DNA of 64,000 nt, from assembly GCA_016794525.1 (NCBI GenBank), contig JAEUJY010000142.1, forward strand, positions 1 through 64,000, in the 5' to 3' direction. How positions within the stretch are numbered: the first letter of the stretch is position 1; each line of letters begins with the position of its first letter. The stretch is from Myxococcales bacterium (GTDB lineage Bacteria > Myxococcota_A > Polyangia > Haliangiales > Haliangiaceae). The notes beneath the pieces are model-generated. The model worked only from the letters and a program-made list of their open reading frames with translations. It searched no databases and was not told the DNA's origin. The translations under genes and the position numbers were made by a program. Shown piece by piece: positions 15,896-25,530 of the stretch.

Positions 15896-18157
15896 GTGCG
15901 ACGCGCGCTCGTCATCGCGCTGGCGCTGGGCGGGTGCCGCGACGCCGCGCCGCCGCCGCCCGCGCCGGTGGTCTACCCGGCGGCGGCCCCGCGCTGGCCG
16001 GCGCCGCCGGTGGTCGCGCGGCTGGGCGGCGGCGCGCCGCGCGCGCCGGTCGCGAGCACGCCGATCGTCGCCGCGCCGGGTGGGCCGACCACGCCGCTGG
16101 CGATGGTGGCGCTGGTCGGCGCCGACGACGGCGCCCGCGAGGCCGCGCTGTCGGGCCGCGACGCCGACGGGCCGGCGATCGATCTGATCGACGTCGACGC
16201 CGGCGTGGTCCGCTGGCGCAACCGCTCGGCCGCGCTGCCGGCGGTCGCGGTGCTGGGCGCGCGGGTGTTCGCCGCCGCCGGCGAGCACGTCGTCGCGCTC
16301 GATCGCGCGACCGGGCGCGAGGTGGCGCGGCTCGACGGCCGCTGGCTGCGCGGCGTCGCCACCGCCGGCGGTGCGGTGGCCGCGGTCGCGACCGCCGGCG
16401 GGATCGCGCTGGTCGCCGACGATCGGCGGGGGCCGCCGGCGGCGCTGCCGCCGGGCAGCGTGGCCACCGACGTCGCGGCGCTGTGCGATCTCGACGGGCG
16501 GTTCGCGCTGGCGTGGCGCGACGGCCAGCTGCAGCGCTGGGATCTCGGCGGCGCGGCGGTGGTGGTGCGGTGGGCGGTCGCGACGCCGCAGCCCGAGCGG
16601 GTGGCGTGCGACGCGGCGCCGATCGTCGTGGTCGGCGGCGGCGAGGTGCGGGCGCTCGGCGTCGACGGCGCGGCGATCGGCGGGCCACGCGCGGCGACCG
16701 ACGCCTGGCCCGATCCGCGCGACCCGACGCGCGTCGAGCTGGCCACCGTCGCCGGCGTCGAGCGCCGCACCCGCGACCTGGCGACCGCCGAGGCGCTGCT
16801 GCCGGTCGCGGTCGCCCGCCTGCTCGCGGCCCACGGCGCGCGCCGCGTCGTGCGCGGGCTCGACGGCGATCCGCTGCTGCTCGACGGCGACCGCGCGCTG
16901 GCGCTGGCCGCGCCCGCCGGCGAGGCGGCGCTGGTCGCCGGGGCCGCCGGCTTCGTCGCGGGCCCGTGGCGGTGGCCGCGGGTGTCGCAGCAGCAGCTGC
17001 CGACGCGGTTCACCTGGCCGACCGTGCCGGTCGACGCGCCGGCGATCGGGCTCGCGCCGCCGCCGCGCGAGCTGGCGCCGCCCGCCGCGCGGATCGACTT
17101 GCCGCCGGCGCAGCCGCTGGCGCCCGGCGTCGAGCGCGACGGCGGGGCGTGGGCGGTCGGCGCGGTCGCGATCGATCCGCTCGACGCCGAGCGGCTGTAC
17201 GCGGTGGTGCTCGACGATCGCCCGACCGAGACCCGCGGCGCCGGGCTGGCCGGGTACGACCTCCACGCCGACCGCTGGCGCTGGCTGGTGCCCGACGGCT
17301 GTCCGCCGGGGACGCCGATCGCGCTGGCGGCGGCGGGGCCGGTGGTGGCGTGCGCCGCCCGCGGCCCGGTGGTCGGGGCCGGCGCGGTGCGCGCGCTCGC
17401 GGCCGACACCGGCGCGCCGGCGTGGCGGTGGCGCGGGCCGACCGTCGACGCGATCCTCGGCGGCGGCGGCGTGGTCGTGATCCTCGCCGGGGCGGCGGTC
17501 GAGGTCGTCGACGCCGCCACCGGTTGGTCGCTGGCGCGGTGGCGCACCAGCGACGCCTTCCTGGCGCGGATCGCGGTCGCGACCCGCGGCAACGACACGC
17601 GGATCGCCAGCGTCGAGCACGGCGCGCTGGTGGTGCGGTCGCGCGCGATCGCCTGGCTGCCGCTGACCGCGACCGCGATCGACGGCGCGGTCGCGGCGGT
17701 GTTCGCGGTCGGCGACCGCTGGGCGGTGGCGCTGACCGACGGCCGGCTGTACCTGGTGGCGGACGACGGCGCCGCCACCAGCGCCGGCGTGGTGGCCGGG
17801 CCGTGGCAGCCCCGGGGCGACCGCGCGGTCGTGACGCGCCCGGTCGAAGGGCACGCCGGCGCGGTGCTGGCGGTCGACGCGCGCGGGATCCCGCGGGTGG
17901 CGGCCACGCTGCCCGGGCTGTGGCCGACCGTGGTCGGCGCGCGGGCCGCCCTGGCCGGGGCGCCGCTGGCGCTCGGCACCGACGCCGGCGACGCCGTCGT
18001 CCTCGACGCGGCCGGGGCGCCGCTGGCCCGGGTCGCGATGCCCGACGCCGCGCCGCAGCTGTTCGCCACGGTGATCGACGGCGTGCCGGCCGCCGGCGCG
18101 GTCCTGGCCCAGCCGCTGCGCGTCGTCCGCTTCGCGATCGCGCCGGCCGGTCGATAA
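15896..18157 (+). CDS. PQQ-like beta-propeller lipoprotein
   Basis: 753 residues starting at a GTG 8 bases after the thiolase stop, with a lipoprotein signal (VIALALGGC). The body is built of repeated short strands with [32 protein letters not shown] and [16 protein letters not shown] motifs, the pattern of PQQ/BamB-like propeller blades. There is a Pro-rich break near residues 370-400. No catalytic PQQ ligands can be assigned, so a binding or scaffold role is more likely than dehydrogenase activity. Close spacing allows cotranscription with the thiolase, but no metabolic link is obvious. Confidence 0.75.
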   Translation: MRRALVIALALGGCRDAAPPPPAPVVYPAAAPRWPAPPVVARLGGGAPRAPVASTPIVAAPGGPTTPLAMVALVGADDGAREAALSGRDADGPAIDLIDVDAGVVRWRNRSAALPAVAVLGARVFAAAGEHVVALDRATGREVARLDGRWLRGVATAGGAVAAVATAGGIALVADDRRGPPAALPPGSVATDVAALCDLDGRFALAWRDGQLQRWDLGGAAVVVRWAVATPQPERVACDAAPIVVVGGGEVRALGVDGAAIGGPRAATDAWPDPRDPTRVELATVAGVERRTRDLATAEALLPVAVARLLAAHGARRVVRGLDGDPLLLDGDRALALAAPAGEAALVAGAAGFVAGPWRWPRVSQQQLPTRFTWPTVPVDAPAIGLAPPPRELAPPAARIDLPPAQPLAPGVERDGGAWAVGAVAIDPLDAERLYAVVLDDRPTETRGAGLAGYDLHADRWRWLVPDGCPPGTPIALAAAGPVVACAARGPVVGAGAVRALAADTGAPAWRWRGPTVDAILGGGGVVVILAGAAVEVVDAATGWSLARWRTSDAFLARIAVATRGNDTRIASVEHGALVVRSRAIAWLPLTATAIDGAVAAVFAVGDRWAVALTDGRLYLVADDGAATSAGVVAGPWQPRGDRAVVTRPVEGHAGAVLAVDARGIPRVAATLPGLWPTVVGARAALAGAPLALGTDAGDAVVLDAAGAPLARVAMPDAAPQLFATVIDGVPAAGAVLAQPLRVVRFAIAPAGR

Positions 18158-18195
18158 TCCCTGCCGTCGTCGCCGGCCGGGGCGGCGCGCTGCTA

Positions 18196-18201
18196 TACGA
18201 T
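18196..18201 (+). promoter_or_regulatory. -10-like TAnnnT box for the operon at 18208
   Basis: TACGAT ends 6 nt before the ATG at 18208 in an AT-richer patch (GCTATACGATC), predicting a leaderless or near-leaderless transcript. Confidence 0.55.
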
Positions 18202-18207
18202 CAGCCC

Positions 18208-18867
18208 ATGGCTCTTCCCCTGCGTGCTGCGCTCCGTTCGGCCGGCCGATTCGTGGTCCAGAACCCGTCGACCATGTTCAACATGGCCCGGCATGCGCTG
18301 GGGATGCGCATCGCGGTGCCGCTCGACGCCGTGCGCTGGTTCATCGCGTCGACGCCGCCGAGCAAGAAGGCGCCGCAGGACGTGACCGTGCTGGCGCGGC
18401 CGCCGGCGATCGCGGTCGGGGCGACGATCGACCTGATGGGCACGACCGTGCGCGCGTCGGCGTCGATCAAGGTCGAGCAGCTCGACGTCGGCCCCGAGCA
18501 CCTGAAGGTCAAGATCCGGCTGGCCAACATCGACCTCAAGGTGCTCGGCGAGTCGCTGACGCCGGTCGCCGCGCTGATCAAGAGCGGCGCGCTCGACCTG
18601 TCGAAGCCCGGCAACCTGCTCAAGTTCGCGCCCAAGAAGCCCGACGTGCTGGTCGAGGCGCAGGACGACATCATGGTCATCGACCTGATGAAGAACCCGA
18701 AGGTGCGCCAGAACGAGAAGGTGCGCCGCGTGCTCGAGACGCTGACCCCGGTGGTCAACGTCACCGGCATCTCGACCGACGGCGACTTCCTGGTGCTGCA
18801 GCTCAAGGCCACCCCGCTCGGCATCCCGCGCGCGTTCAACGCCGCCCGGGCCCTCGCGGCCGGGTGA
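18208..18867 (+). CDS. Conserved-looking protein of unknown function
   Basis: 219 residues, soluble apart from a moderately hydrophobic N-terminal 50. The central part alternates short beta-like segments ([29 protein letters not shown]) with Lys-rich turns and ends in [11 protein letters not shown]. The pattern resembles lipid- or membrane-associated beta domains, but I cannot assign a family. It heads a three-gene operon: its stop overlaps the GTG of the TPR gene by GTGA. Confidence 0.65.
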   Translation: MALPLRAALRSAGRFVVQNPSTMFNMARHALGMRIAVPLDAVRWFIASTPPSKKAPQDVTVLARPPAIAVGATIDLMGTTVRASASIKVEQLDVGPEHLKVKIRLANIDLKVLGESLTPVAALIKSGALDLSKPGNLLKFAPKKPDVLVEAQDDIMVIDLMKNPKVRQNEKVRRVLETLTPVVNVTGISTDGDFLVLQLKATPLGIPRAFNAARALAAG

Positions 18868-19892
18868 TCGACCAACGGCCGCCGGTGGGGGACCACGCCG
18901 ACAGCGACCGGGTCGCGGCCGCGCTCGACGAGATCGACGCCGCGCTGGCCTCGGCCGAGCGCGCCGACGACGATCGCGAGGTGGCGCGGCTCCTGGCCGC
19001 GGGCGCCCACGCGGCGCTGCGCCGGGGCGACGTGCCGCGGGCCCGCGGGTTCGCCGAGCGCGCCGCGCGCGGCAGCTTCCGCCACCGCACCGCGCAGTTC
19101 GACGCGATGCGCGCGCAGACCTTCGCCGCGTCGGCCACCGGCGATCTCGAGGCGGCGCTGCACCAGACGATCAAGGCCCGCGCGATGGCGCGCGAGCTGG
19201 GGCGGACCGGCGAGCTCGCCGAGCAGTCGGGGACGCTGGCGGCGATCCACCTGGCGCTGGGCGCGCCGGCCGAGGCGCGGTCGTGCGCCGACGCGGCGCT
19301 GGCGGCGGCGGCGCCCGGCTCGCCGGTCGCGGCGCTGGCCGCGGTGAGCCGCGCCGGCGCGGCGGCCGAGCTGGGCGACCTCGACGGCGCGATCGCGCGG
19401 CTGGCGGCGATCGCGGTGGCCGGGCTGCCGGTCGCGATCGCGGTCGACGTCGCCTGCGCCCACGCGTTCTGGTTGCTCGAGCGCCGCGCCGCCGGCGACG
19501 CGCGCCGCGCCGAGCAGCTCGCGACCGACGCGCTGGCCGCGGCGATGGCGGCCGGCGATCACCACCGGCGCACGGCGCTGCACGCCAGCCTGGCGCGGGT
19601 GGCGGCCGGCCGCGGCGACGACGCCACGGCGCGGGCGCACCTCGAGCGGGCGCGGCGCGCGGCCGATCGCGCCGAGCCGGCGGCGGTCGCGCTGCTGGCG
19701 CTGGCGACCGCCGAGGTGCTGCCGGCCGACGACGCCAACCGCCGCGTGCTGCTGGCGTCGGCCCGGACCCGCATCCTGCGCACCGCGGCCCGCCGCGAGG
19801 ACGCCCGCGCGTACTGCGCCGGCGTCCGCTTGCACCGCCACCTGCTCGAGCTGACCGGCGGCGTGCCCACCGATCTGCCGGGGGCGCCGTGA
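18864..19892 (+). CDS. TPR-like alpha-helical repeat protein
   Basis: 342 residues, almost entirely Ala-rich amphipathic helices in pairs (ARGFAERAARGSFRH, ALHQTIKARAMARELG, ARAHLERARRAADRA) at the roughly 34-40 residue spacing of tetratricopeptide repeats. No signal peptide, so cytoplasmic. Probably a protein-protein scaffold. The GTG start overlaps the preceding stop, and its own stop overlaps the GTG of the following lipoprotein gene, so the three proteins are likely made together. Confidence 0.7.
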   Translation: MIDQRPPVGDHADSDRVAAALDEIDAALASAERADDDREVARLLAAGAHAALRRGDVPRARGFAERAARGSFRHRTAQFDAMRAQTFAASATGDLEAALHQTIKARAMARELGRTGELAEQSGTLAAIHLALGAPAEARSCADAALAAAAPGSPVAALAAVSRAGAAAELGDLDGAIARLAAIAVAGLPVAIAVDVACAHAFWLLERRAAGDARRAEQLATDALAAAMAAGDHHRRTALHASLARVAAGRGDDATARAHLERARRAADRAEPAAVALLALATAEVLPADDANRRVLLASARTRILRTAARREDARAYCAGVRLHRHLLELTGGVPTDLPGAP

Positions 19893-20746
19893 GCCGCGCG
19901 CGCGCGCTCGCGCTCGCGGCGCTGGTGGCGGCGGCGTGCGGCGCCAAGCACGAGGAGCAGCCGGCGCGCACCGAGCCGCTGGGCAAGGGCAGCGACGGCG
20001 GGGTCGCGGCGGTCGCCGACGGCGGCGCCGCGCCGGTGCTCGGCCCCGACGACGACGGCGCCACCGCCACGCCGCCCGGCAGCATCGCCGCGTGGCAGGC
20101 GGTGATCGATCGCGATCGCTACCTGGCGCGGCGCGGGCAGGGCGCGGTGATCGTCGGGCGGATGGGCGGCGACGCGATCGCGCCCGGCGCCCGCGGCGTG
20201 ATCCGCTGGCTGGTCGACGAGACCGAGGGCAACGGCGCGCTGGCGGTGCGGGTGGCGCTGGCCGGCACGCCGCCGGCCGAGGGCGACCGGGTCGCGGTGC
20301 GCGGCGCGTGGGCCCTCGACAACCAGCGGCGCTGGTACTGGCAGGCCGAGTCGGTGACCGCGGTCAAGACCCCGCCGCCGGCGGCGCTGCCCGAGGCGCC
20401 GCTGCCGCCCGGCCACCAGCTCACCGGCGGGCCGCCGCCGTCGGGCTGGAAGCCGGTGTCGCGCGGCAAGGACGGCGGCGTGATCGTCTTCGGCGTGATC
20501 AAGTCGGCGGTCGCCGACGGCGACGGCTGGGTCATCGGCGACGACTCGTTCTCGCCGCCGATCGCCAACCTGACGCTGCCCGGCGAGCGGCTCAGCTACG
20601 GCGGCCACGACCTGCGCCACGACGACGAGCGCTGGCAGCTCAAGCGCGGCGTCCTGTACTGGGTGCGGATCGATCGCTACCGCCGCAAGACCCCCGACAG
20701 CCGCGCCTACCTGCGGGCGCTGACCGCGCCGGTCAAGGTCCAGTAG
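19889..20746 (+). CDS. Lipoprotein of unknown function, third gene of the operon
   Basis: 285 residues from a GTG overlapping the TPR gene stop. The signal peptide ends in a lipobox (LVAAACGAK). A low-complexity Asp/Gly/Ala linker follows, then a beta-rich domain with two related halves: GARGVIRWLVDETEGNG...RRWYWQAESVTAV and LPGERLSYGG...LKRGVLYWVRIDRYRRK. The W-Y-W and VLYWVRI patterns suggest OB-like or immunoglobulin-like strands. No enzymatic motif. Confidence 0.68.
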   Translation: MSRARALALAALVAAACGAKHEEQPARTEPLGKGSDGGVAAVADGGAAPVLGPDDDGATATPPGSIAAWQAVIDRDRYLARRGQGAVIVGRMGGDAIAPGARGVIRWLVDETEGNGALAVRVALAGTPPAEGDRVAVRGAWALDNQRRWYWQAESVTAVKTPPPAALPEAPLPPGHQLTGGPPPSGWKPVSRGKDGGVIVFGVIKSAVADGDGWVIGDDSFSPPIANLTLPGERLSYGGHDLRHDDERWQLKRGVLYWVRIDRYRRKTPDSRAYLRALTAPVKVQ

Positions 20747-20767
20747 GCCGGGCGCGCGGATCCGCGC

Positions 20768-20773
20768 TACCCT
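20768..20773 (+). promoter_or_regulatory. -10-like TAnnnT box for the heparinase-like gene
   Basis: TACCCT ends 6 nt before the GTG at 20780. No Shine-Dalgarno is visible between them, consistent with a leaderless message. Confidence 0.45.
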
Positions 20774-20779
20774 GCCGCC

Positions 20780-23155
20780 GTGCGTACGCTCGTCCTGTTG
20801 CTCGTCCTGGTGCTGGGTTCGGTCGTCGGCGTCGATGGGGCAACCGCCCAGGCGCCCGGGCCTCACCCGCGGTTGTTCCTCGACGCGTCCACCCGGGCGG
20901 CGTGGAAGGCCCAGCAGAAGCAGAAGGGCTCGGCGGTGGCCGCCGCGATCGGCGTCTGCCGCGGCATCGACAAGGACGACGGCAACCACACCCACGCCGG
21001 GTACATGGGCCTCGAGTGGGCGCGCTACCTGCAAGCGTGCCTGGTCGCCTGGGCCGCGACCGACGACGACGGCGACGCCCGCCGCGCGATCAAGTTCCAC
21101 ACCGCGCTGATCGACGATCTGGATCGCCTCGGCGACCGCAAGGGCGGCGACACCGCGGCCAACCGCGACAGCGGCTTCGCGATCCGCGCGCTCGGCGTGT
21201 ACACCGCGATCAGCTACGACTGGCTCCACGATCACCCGGCGATGACGCCGGCGCTGCGCGCCCGCACCCAGCAGCGCTGGGCGGCGTGGACCACGTGGTA
21301 CCTGGCCAACGGCTACCGCGCGCGCAGCCCGTCGACGAACTACCACGCCGGCTACCTGGCCGCGGTGACCTTCATCGCGATCGCCCAGCGCGGCGAGGCC
21401 GGCGCCGCCGGCGACGCGCTGTGGTCGCTGGTCGCCGACGAGCTGTGGGGCAAAGACATGGCCAAGGCGATGGCGCCGGGCGGCGTGCTCGACGGCGGCG
21501 ACTGGGGCGAGGGCTGGCAGTACGGGCCGCTGTCGGTGGTCGAGTACGCGGCGGCGGCGCGGGCGATGACCGCGCAGGGCGTCCAGGTCGAGGGCGTGCG
21601 GGCGTGGCTCGACGCGCTCCTCGCGCGCACGATCCACGCCCAGACCCCGGGCGGCGGCATCTTCGCCGGCGGCGACACGCAGATCGAGACGCCCAACCTG
21701 CCGCCCAACTCCAACACCTACGACGCGGTGCTGGTCGGCGACGCGTCGCCGTCGCACCAGGCGTGGGCCGCCAGCGAGCGCGCCGCGCTGCCGGCCGGCG
21801 GCGACTTCCCGCTGTGGTCGGCGCTGGCCCAGGCCCGCGGCGCCAGGCCGACCCCGCCGCCGCGCGCGACCTGGCCGACCTCGTACCTGGCCAGCGGCAC
21901 CGGCGCGTTCTTCGCGCGCAGCGGCTGGGACAAGCAGGCGATCTGGTTCGCCAGCCAGTGCCACAGCACGATCGACGTCGATCACTCGCACCCCAACGCC
22001 GGCAACTTCGTGCTGGCCCGCGGCGGCGACGACGTGATCGTCGACCCGACGCCGTACGGCTCGCTCGCCACGTTGACGTCGAACGCCCCGACGGTGGTGT
22101 CGGCGCACCTGCCGCCCGACTACCTGCCGAGCCAGGCGTGGTGGAGCGAGCGCACCGGCTACGCGTGGGCGCGGCAGACCGCGTCCGGCATCGTCGCGAC
22201 GCGCTGCGACTACGCCGATCAGTACAAGTTCCAGCACCGGGCCAGCGACGTGCCGATGGCGATGCGCGACGTCGTCGTCGTGCCGTGGGGCGACCACGAC
22301 GCCACCGCGATCGTGATCGATCGCGCGGCCTCGGGCGACCGCGCGCGCGGGCTGCACCTGCGGTTCCGTACGCCGGGCCAGCTCGCCGCGCAGGGCAAGG
22401 CGGCGGTCGCGACCGTCGGCAAGAGCCAGGTCCGGATCCAGACGTTGACCGCCAGCGGCGGGACCCCGGCCGCCGAGCGCCAGCCGGCCGGCAGCTGCTT
22501 CGAGGACAAGTGGACCCGCGGCAACTGCGCGGCGGCGCGCTTCACCGTCGATCAGTGGCGGCTGGTGGTGCCCGGCCCGACGATGACGGCGATCCACGCC
22601 ATCGACGCGGTGGGCAAGGGCGCGGCGCTGCCGGCGATCGCGGCGCGCACCAGCGGCGACGTCACGGTGGTCAGCGGGCCGAGCTTCGCGGTGGTGGTGG
22701 GCGGCGGCGACGCGCTCAGCTACGTCGGGCCGCGCGGCGCGCGCCACGTCGTCGTCGACGGCCCCACCGCCGATGAGGTCACGGTGGCCGCCGCCGCCGA
22801 GGGCGACGGCTGCAAGGTGACGGTCGGCGTCGGCGGCGCCGGCACGGCGATCGCGGGCCGGCCGCGGGTGTTCGCGGTCGACGCGGCGTGCGCGATCGCG
22901 CTCGACGCCGCGGCGCCGGCGATGGCGCCCGACGAGGGCGCCGACGCGGGGCCCGGGCCTGGCGGCGCGGTCGATGGCGGCGCGGGCGGCGGCGGCGACG
23001 CGGCCAACCCCGGCCTGGCGCCGCCGCGCTCGGCGCGCAGCGGGTGCTGTGGCGCCGACGCCGCGCCCGGCGCGCCGCTGGCGATGACCGGCGTGGTGCT
23101 GGCGGTGTGGTTCGCCCTCGGGAAGCGCGGGCGGCGCCGCCGGTGCGCGCGCTGA
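20780..23155 (+). CDS. Secreted heparinase II/III-like protein with MYXO-CTERM-like tail
   Basis: 791 residues. Signal peptide at 1-24, then an alpha-helical toroid-like N-terminal half (NYHAGYLAAVTFIAIAQ, DWGEGWQYGPLSVVEYA) and a beta-rich half. The latter opens with CHSTIDVDHSHPNAGNF and GGDDVIVDPTPYG, the metal-associated motif of heparinase II/III-family polysaccharide lyases. Family members degrade heparin-like, alginate-like or other uronate polymers; the substrate here cannot be told. After a Gly/Ala/Asp-rich linker the C-terminus reads SGCCGAD, a hydrophobic stretch and RGRRRR, resembling the MYXO-CTERM sorting signal. It would thus be exported and surface-anchored after processing. 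GTG start. Confidence 0.8.
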   Translation: MRTLVLLLVLVLGSVVGVDGATAQAPGPHPRLFLDASTRAAWKAQQKQKGSAVAAAIGVCRGIDKDDGNHTHAGYMGLEWARYLQACLVAWAATDDDGDARRAIKFHTALIDDLDRLGDRKGGDTAANRDSGFAIRALGVYTAISYDWLHDHPAMTPALRARTQQRWAAWTTWYLANGYRARSPSTNYHAGYLAAVTFIAIAQRGEAGAAGDALWSLVADELWGKDMAKAMAPGGVLDGGDWGEGWQYGPLSVVEYAAAARAMTAQGVQVEGVRAWLDALLARTIHAQTPGGGIFAGGDTQIETPNLPPNSNTYDAVLVGDASPSHQAWAASERAALPAGGDFPLWSALAQARGARPTPPPRATWPTSYLASGTGAFFARSGWDKQAIWFASQCHSTIDVDHSHPNAGNFVLARGGDDVIVDPTPYGSLATLTSNAPTVVSAHLPPDYLPSQAWWSERTGYAWARQTASGIVATRCDYADQYKFQHRASDVPMAMRDVVVVPWGDHDATAIVIDRAASGDRARGLHLRFRTPGQLAAQGKAAVATVGKSQVRIQTLTASGGTPAAERQPAGSCFEDKWTRGNCAAARFTVDQWRLVVPGPTMTAIHAIDAVGKGAALPAIAARTSGDVTVVSGPSFAVVVGGGDALSYVGPRGARHVVVDGPTADEVTVAAAAEGDGCKVTVGVGGAGTAIAGRPRVFAVDAACAIALDAAAPAMAPDEGADAGPGPGGAVDGGAGGGGDAANPGLAPPRSARSGCCGADAAPGAPLAMTGVVLAVWFALGKRGRRRRCAR

Positions 23156-24418
23156 TCGTCGCCGCGGTCGCGGCCGGGTGCGGGGCCGACGTGGCGCCAC
23201 CGCCGGTCGTCGCCGACGCCGCTGGTGGCGCCGACGCGGCCGCGACCGCGCCGATCACCGTCGACGTGCGCGCGCTTCACCGGCATCCCGGCCGCCGACG
23301 CCGTGGTCGCGTTCATCCCGCCGGCCGGGCCGCCGGTGGTGGTCCCGACCGACGTCGACGGTCGCGCCGTCGCGGCCATGCCCGACGGTGCCACGGTGGC
23401 GATCGCCCGCACCGACTTCGGCGAGCGCGAGCTGACCGTGTTCCTCGACGTCCCAGCTGGCGCCGCGCTGATCGACGGGCCGCCGTTGCCGCGTGCGCCC
23501 GGGGGCCCCGATCTCGGCGAGCGCCAGGCCACCGTCGCGCCGTACGTCGGCGTCGCTCGGCTGGCGATCAGCTGTGGCGGCAGCACCGCGGGGTTCGGCG
23601 GCCAGGCCTTCAGCTGGCACCTGTTCGGTTGCGCGCGCGCGGCCGACGCGACGCTGGTCGCGACCGGCGCCGACGCCGTCGGCCAGCGGCAGTACGCCGC
23701 GCGGCGGCACGTCGATCTGCGCAGCGCCGAGGTGGTCGCGCTGCCGGACTGGCGACCGATGACCGCCAGCCAGGTGGTGTTGACCAGCATCCCCGAGGCC
23801 GTCCAGGCGGCGCAGGCGACGGTGGTCCAGGACGACGGCGACCTCGAGTGGAACCGCGACTTCGTGGCCGCGCCGGTCGAGGGCGCCAGCCTGGTGCTGA
23901 CCGCGGCGGTGGTGCCAGAGCGGATCGCCGGCCAGGTCGACGTCACGGCGCGGAGCGCCGACGGGGCGGTGCGCTGGATCGGTCGCCGCGCGCCGCTGGG
24001 GTTGCGCACCGTGGTCGACCTCGGCAGCGAGGCGCCGCCGTGGATCTCCCCGGCGACGCTCGACGCGGCTGCCCGCACCGTCACCTGGGCCTACCAGGGA
24101 GGCGGCGGGCGGCGCCCCGCCGTGGTGCTGGCGACGTTCGGGCTCAGCGGCGTCGACAACCGCGCGCTACGCGTCATCGCGCCCGGCGCGGCGACCACGG
24201 CGCGGCTGCCGACGCTGCCGGTCGAGCTGGCGGCGTGGGACGTCGACGCCGGGACGCTGGGCTTCGAGGGCGGGACCCTCGGCGTCGACATCGTCGGCCA
24301 GCCCGCGTACGTGGCGGTGGCGGTGGCGGTCGACCAGGCCGCGCGCGCCGGCGAGCGCCAGGGCGACGGGCTGCTACCGCGCGACGGCGACCACGCCTGG
24401 TGGATCACGGGCCGCTGA
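23143..24418 (+). CDS. Lipoprotein gene with an apparent single-base frameshift
   Basis: A GTG at 23143, overlapping the end of the heparinase-like gene, starts a textbook lipoprotein signal (VAAVAAGC) that reads on to ITVDVRA. At about 23266-23275, in a GCGCGCGC run, the frame must change by one base to continue as FTGIPAADAVVAFIPPAGP, which then stays open for about 385 codons to 24418. Removing one base of the run joins the two parts into a sensible protein of about 424 residues. The downstream part is beta-rich, starting with a carboxypeptidase-regulatory-like segment, and has no enzyme motif. Either a real frameshift (or a slippery site) or a sequencing error in a dinucleotide run. If translated without the fix, the main frame has no export signal. 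Confidence 0.6.
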
Positions 24419-24426
24419 CGCGGCGA

Positions 24427-25530
24427 TCAGACGTCTTCGTCGAAGTCGGTCAGGTGCCACGCCGCCGCGTCGGTGATCAGCGCCCGGGCCGCGGGCGGGC
24501 AGGCCGCGCCGGCGGTCACCGCGATCATCCGCGTCGACGCCCGCGGCGTCAGGCCGCGCGCGACCAGCGCGTCGGTCAGCCAGCCGGCGCCGAGGTAGCG
24601 CATCGACAGCGAGCTGGCGCCGGCCGCGTACAGCGTCAGCGGCAGGCAGTCGATCAACGCGATGACGTCGTCCTTGTGCCCGAACAGATCGCGGACGTGG
24701 GCGACGCCGTCGATCAGATCGACCACCGCGTAGGCGCGCAGCGCGCCGCCGGCGCGGGCCCGCGCGGTCCACACCCGCCGCTCGGGCCGCGGCAGGAACC
24801 GCCACGCGACGAACCGCCGGGTGCGCTCGGCGACGACCGCGTAGTCGCCGCGCGCGGCGGCCCACAGCGCGTCGAGCTCGGCGGTCGGCTGCGGGATCGC
24901 CGCCAGCGTCAGGCGGCGCAGCCCGGCCAGCATCGCCGGCGCGGCGCGCCCCAGCTGGACCGCGTCGATCGCCCGGCCGGCGATCGCGGCCACCGTCGGC
25001 GTGTGGGCCGCCCGCACCAGCGCCGGCCGCGCCGCCGCCGGCACCCGGGTCAGCGCCTGCTCGTCGAGCCGGGTCGCGAACGAGGCGTGGCGCAGCGGCA
25101 TCGCGTAGCGGCCGATCGTGCCCAGCGGCGTGTAGCCGGCGCGCTTGAACACGCCCTCGGCCAGCTTGTTGGGGAAGCCGTAGGCCAGCGCGAACGACTC
25201 GTCGACGAACGCCTTGCCGGCGCGCACCAGCGCCAGCGCCGGCCCGACCGAGCGGTGGGCCTTGTCGACGGCGAGGTCGGCCAGCAGGCCGGCCTCCCCG
25301 GCGTCGGCGCCGAGCTGGAACCGGCGCACGCCGACCCCGGCGGTGCCGACCGCCGCGCCGTCGGCGCGCAGCACGAACACCGTGCCCGGCACCACCGGCG
25401 CCTCGGCGTACAGCCAGCCGAACTTGTCGGCGGGGTGGCTCTCGAGCGTGAGGTTGGCGTCCCACAGCCGCTCGAGATCGGCGCGCACCGCCGCCGGCGC
25501 GCAGCGCTCGACCGCGTAGACCGGCGGCAT
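24427..25530 (-). CDS. GNAT-type acyltransferase of a polysaccharide operon
   Basis: 367 residues with an N-terminal GNAT acetyltransferase fold: strand VFVLRADGAAVGTAGVGV, then LLADLAVDKAHRSVGPALALVRAG in the acyl-CoA-binding position, then YGFPNKLAEGVFKRAGYTPLG. A second half (from about 210) looks like a degenerate duplicate, as in FemAB-like or double-GNAT proteins. The ATG at 25530 overlaps the stop of the upstream gene by ATGA, so it is the last gene of a three-gene coupled operon. Context suggests it acylates a sugar or polymer precursor, which is an inference. Confidence 0.75.
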   Translation of the reverse strand: MPPVYAVERCAPAAVRADLERLWDANLTLESHPADKFGWLYAEAPVVPGTVFVLRADGAAVGTAGVGVRRFQLGADAGEAGLLADLAVDKAHRSVGPALALVRAGKAFVDESFALAYGFPNKLAEGVFKRAGYTPLGTIGRYAMPLRHASFATRLDEQALTRVPAAARPALVRAAHTPTVAAIAGRAIDAVQLGRAAPAMLAGLRRLTLAAIPQPTAELDALWAAARGDYAVVAERTRRFVAWRFLPRPERRVWTARARAGGALRAYAVVDLIDGVAHVRDLFGHKDDVIALIDCLPLTLYAAGASSLSMRYLGAGWLTDALVARGLTPRASTRMIAVTAGAACPPAARALITDAAAWHLTDFDEDV

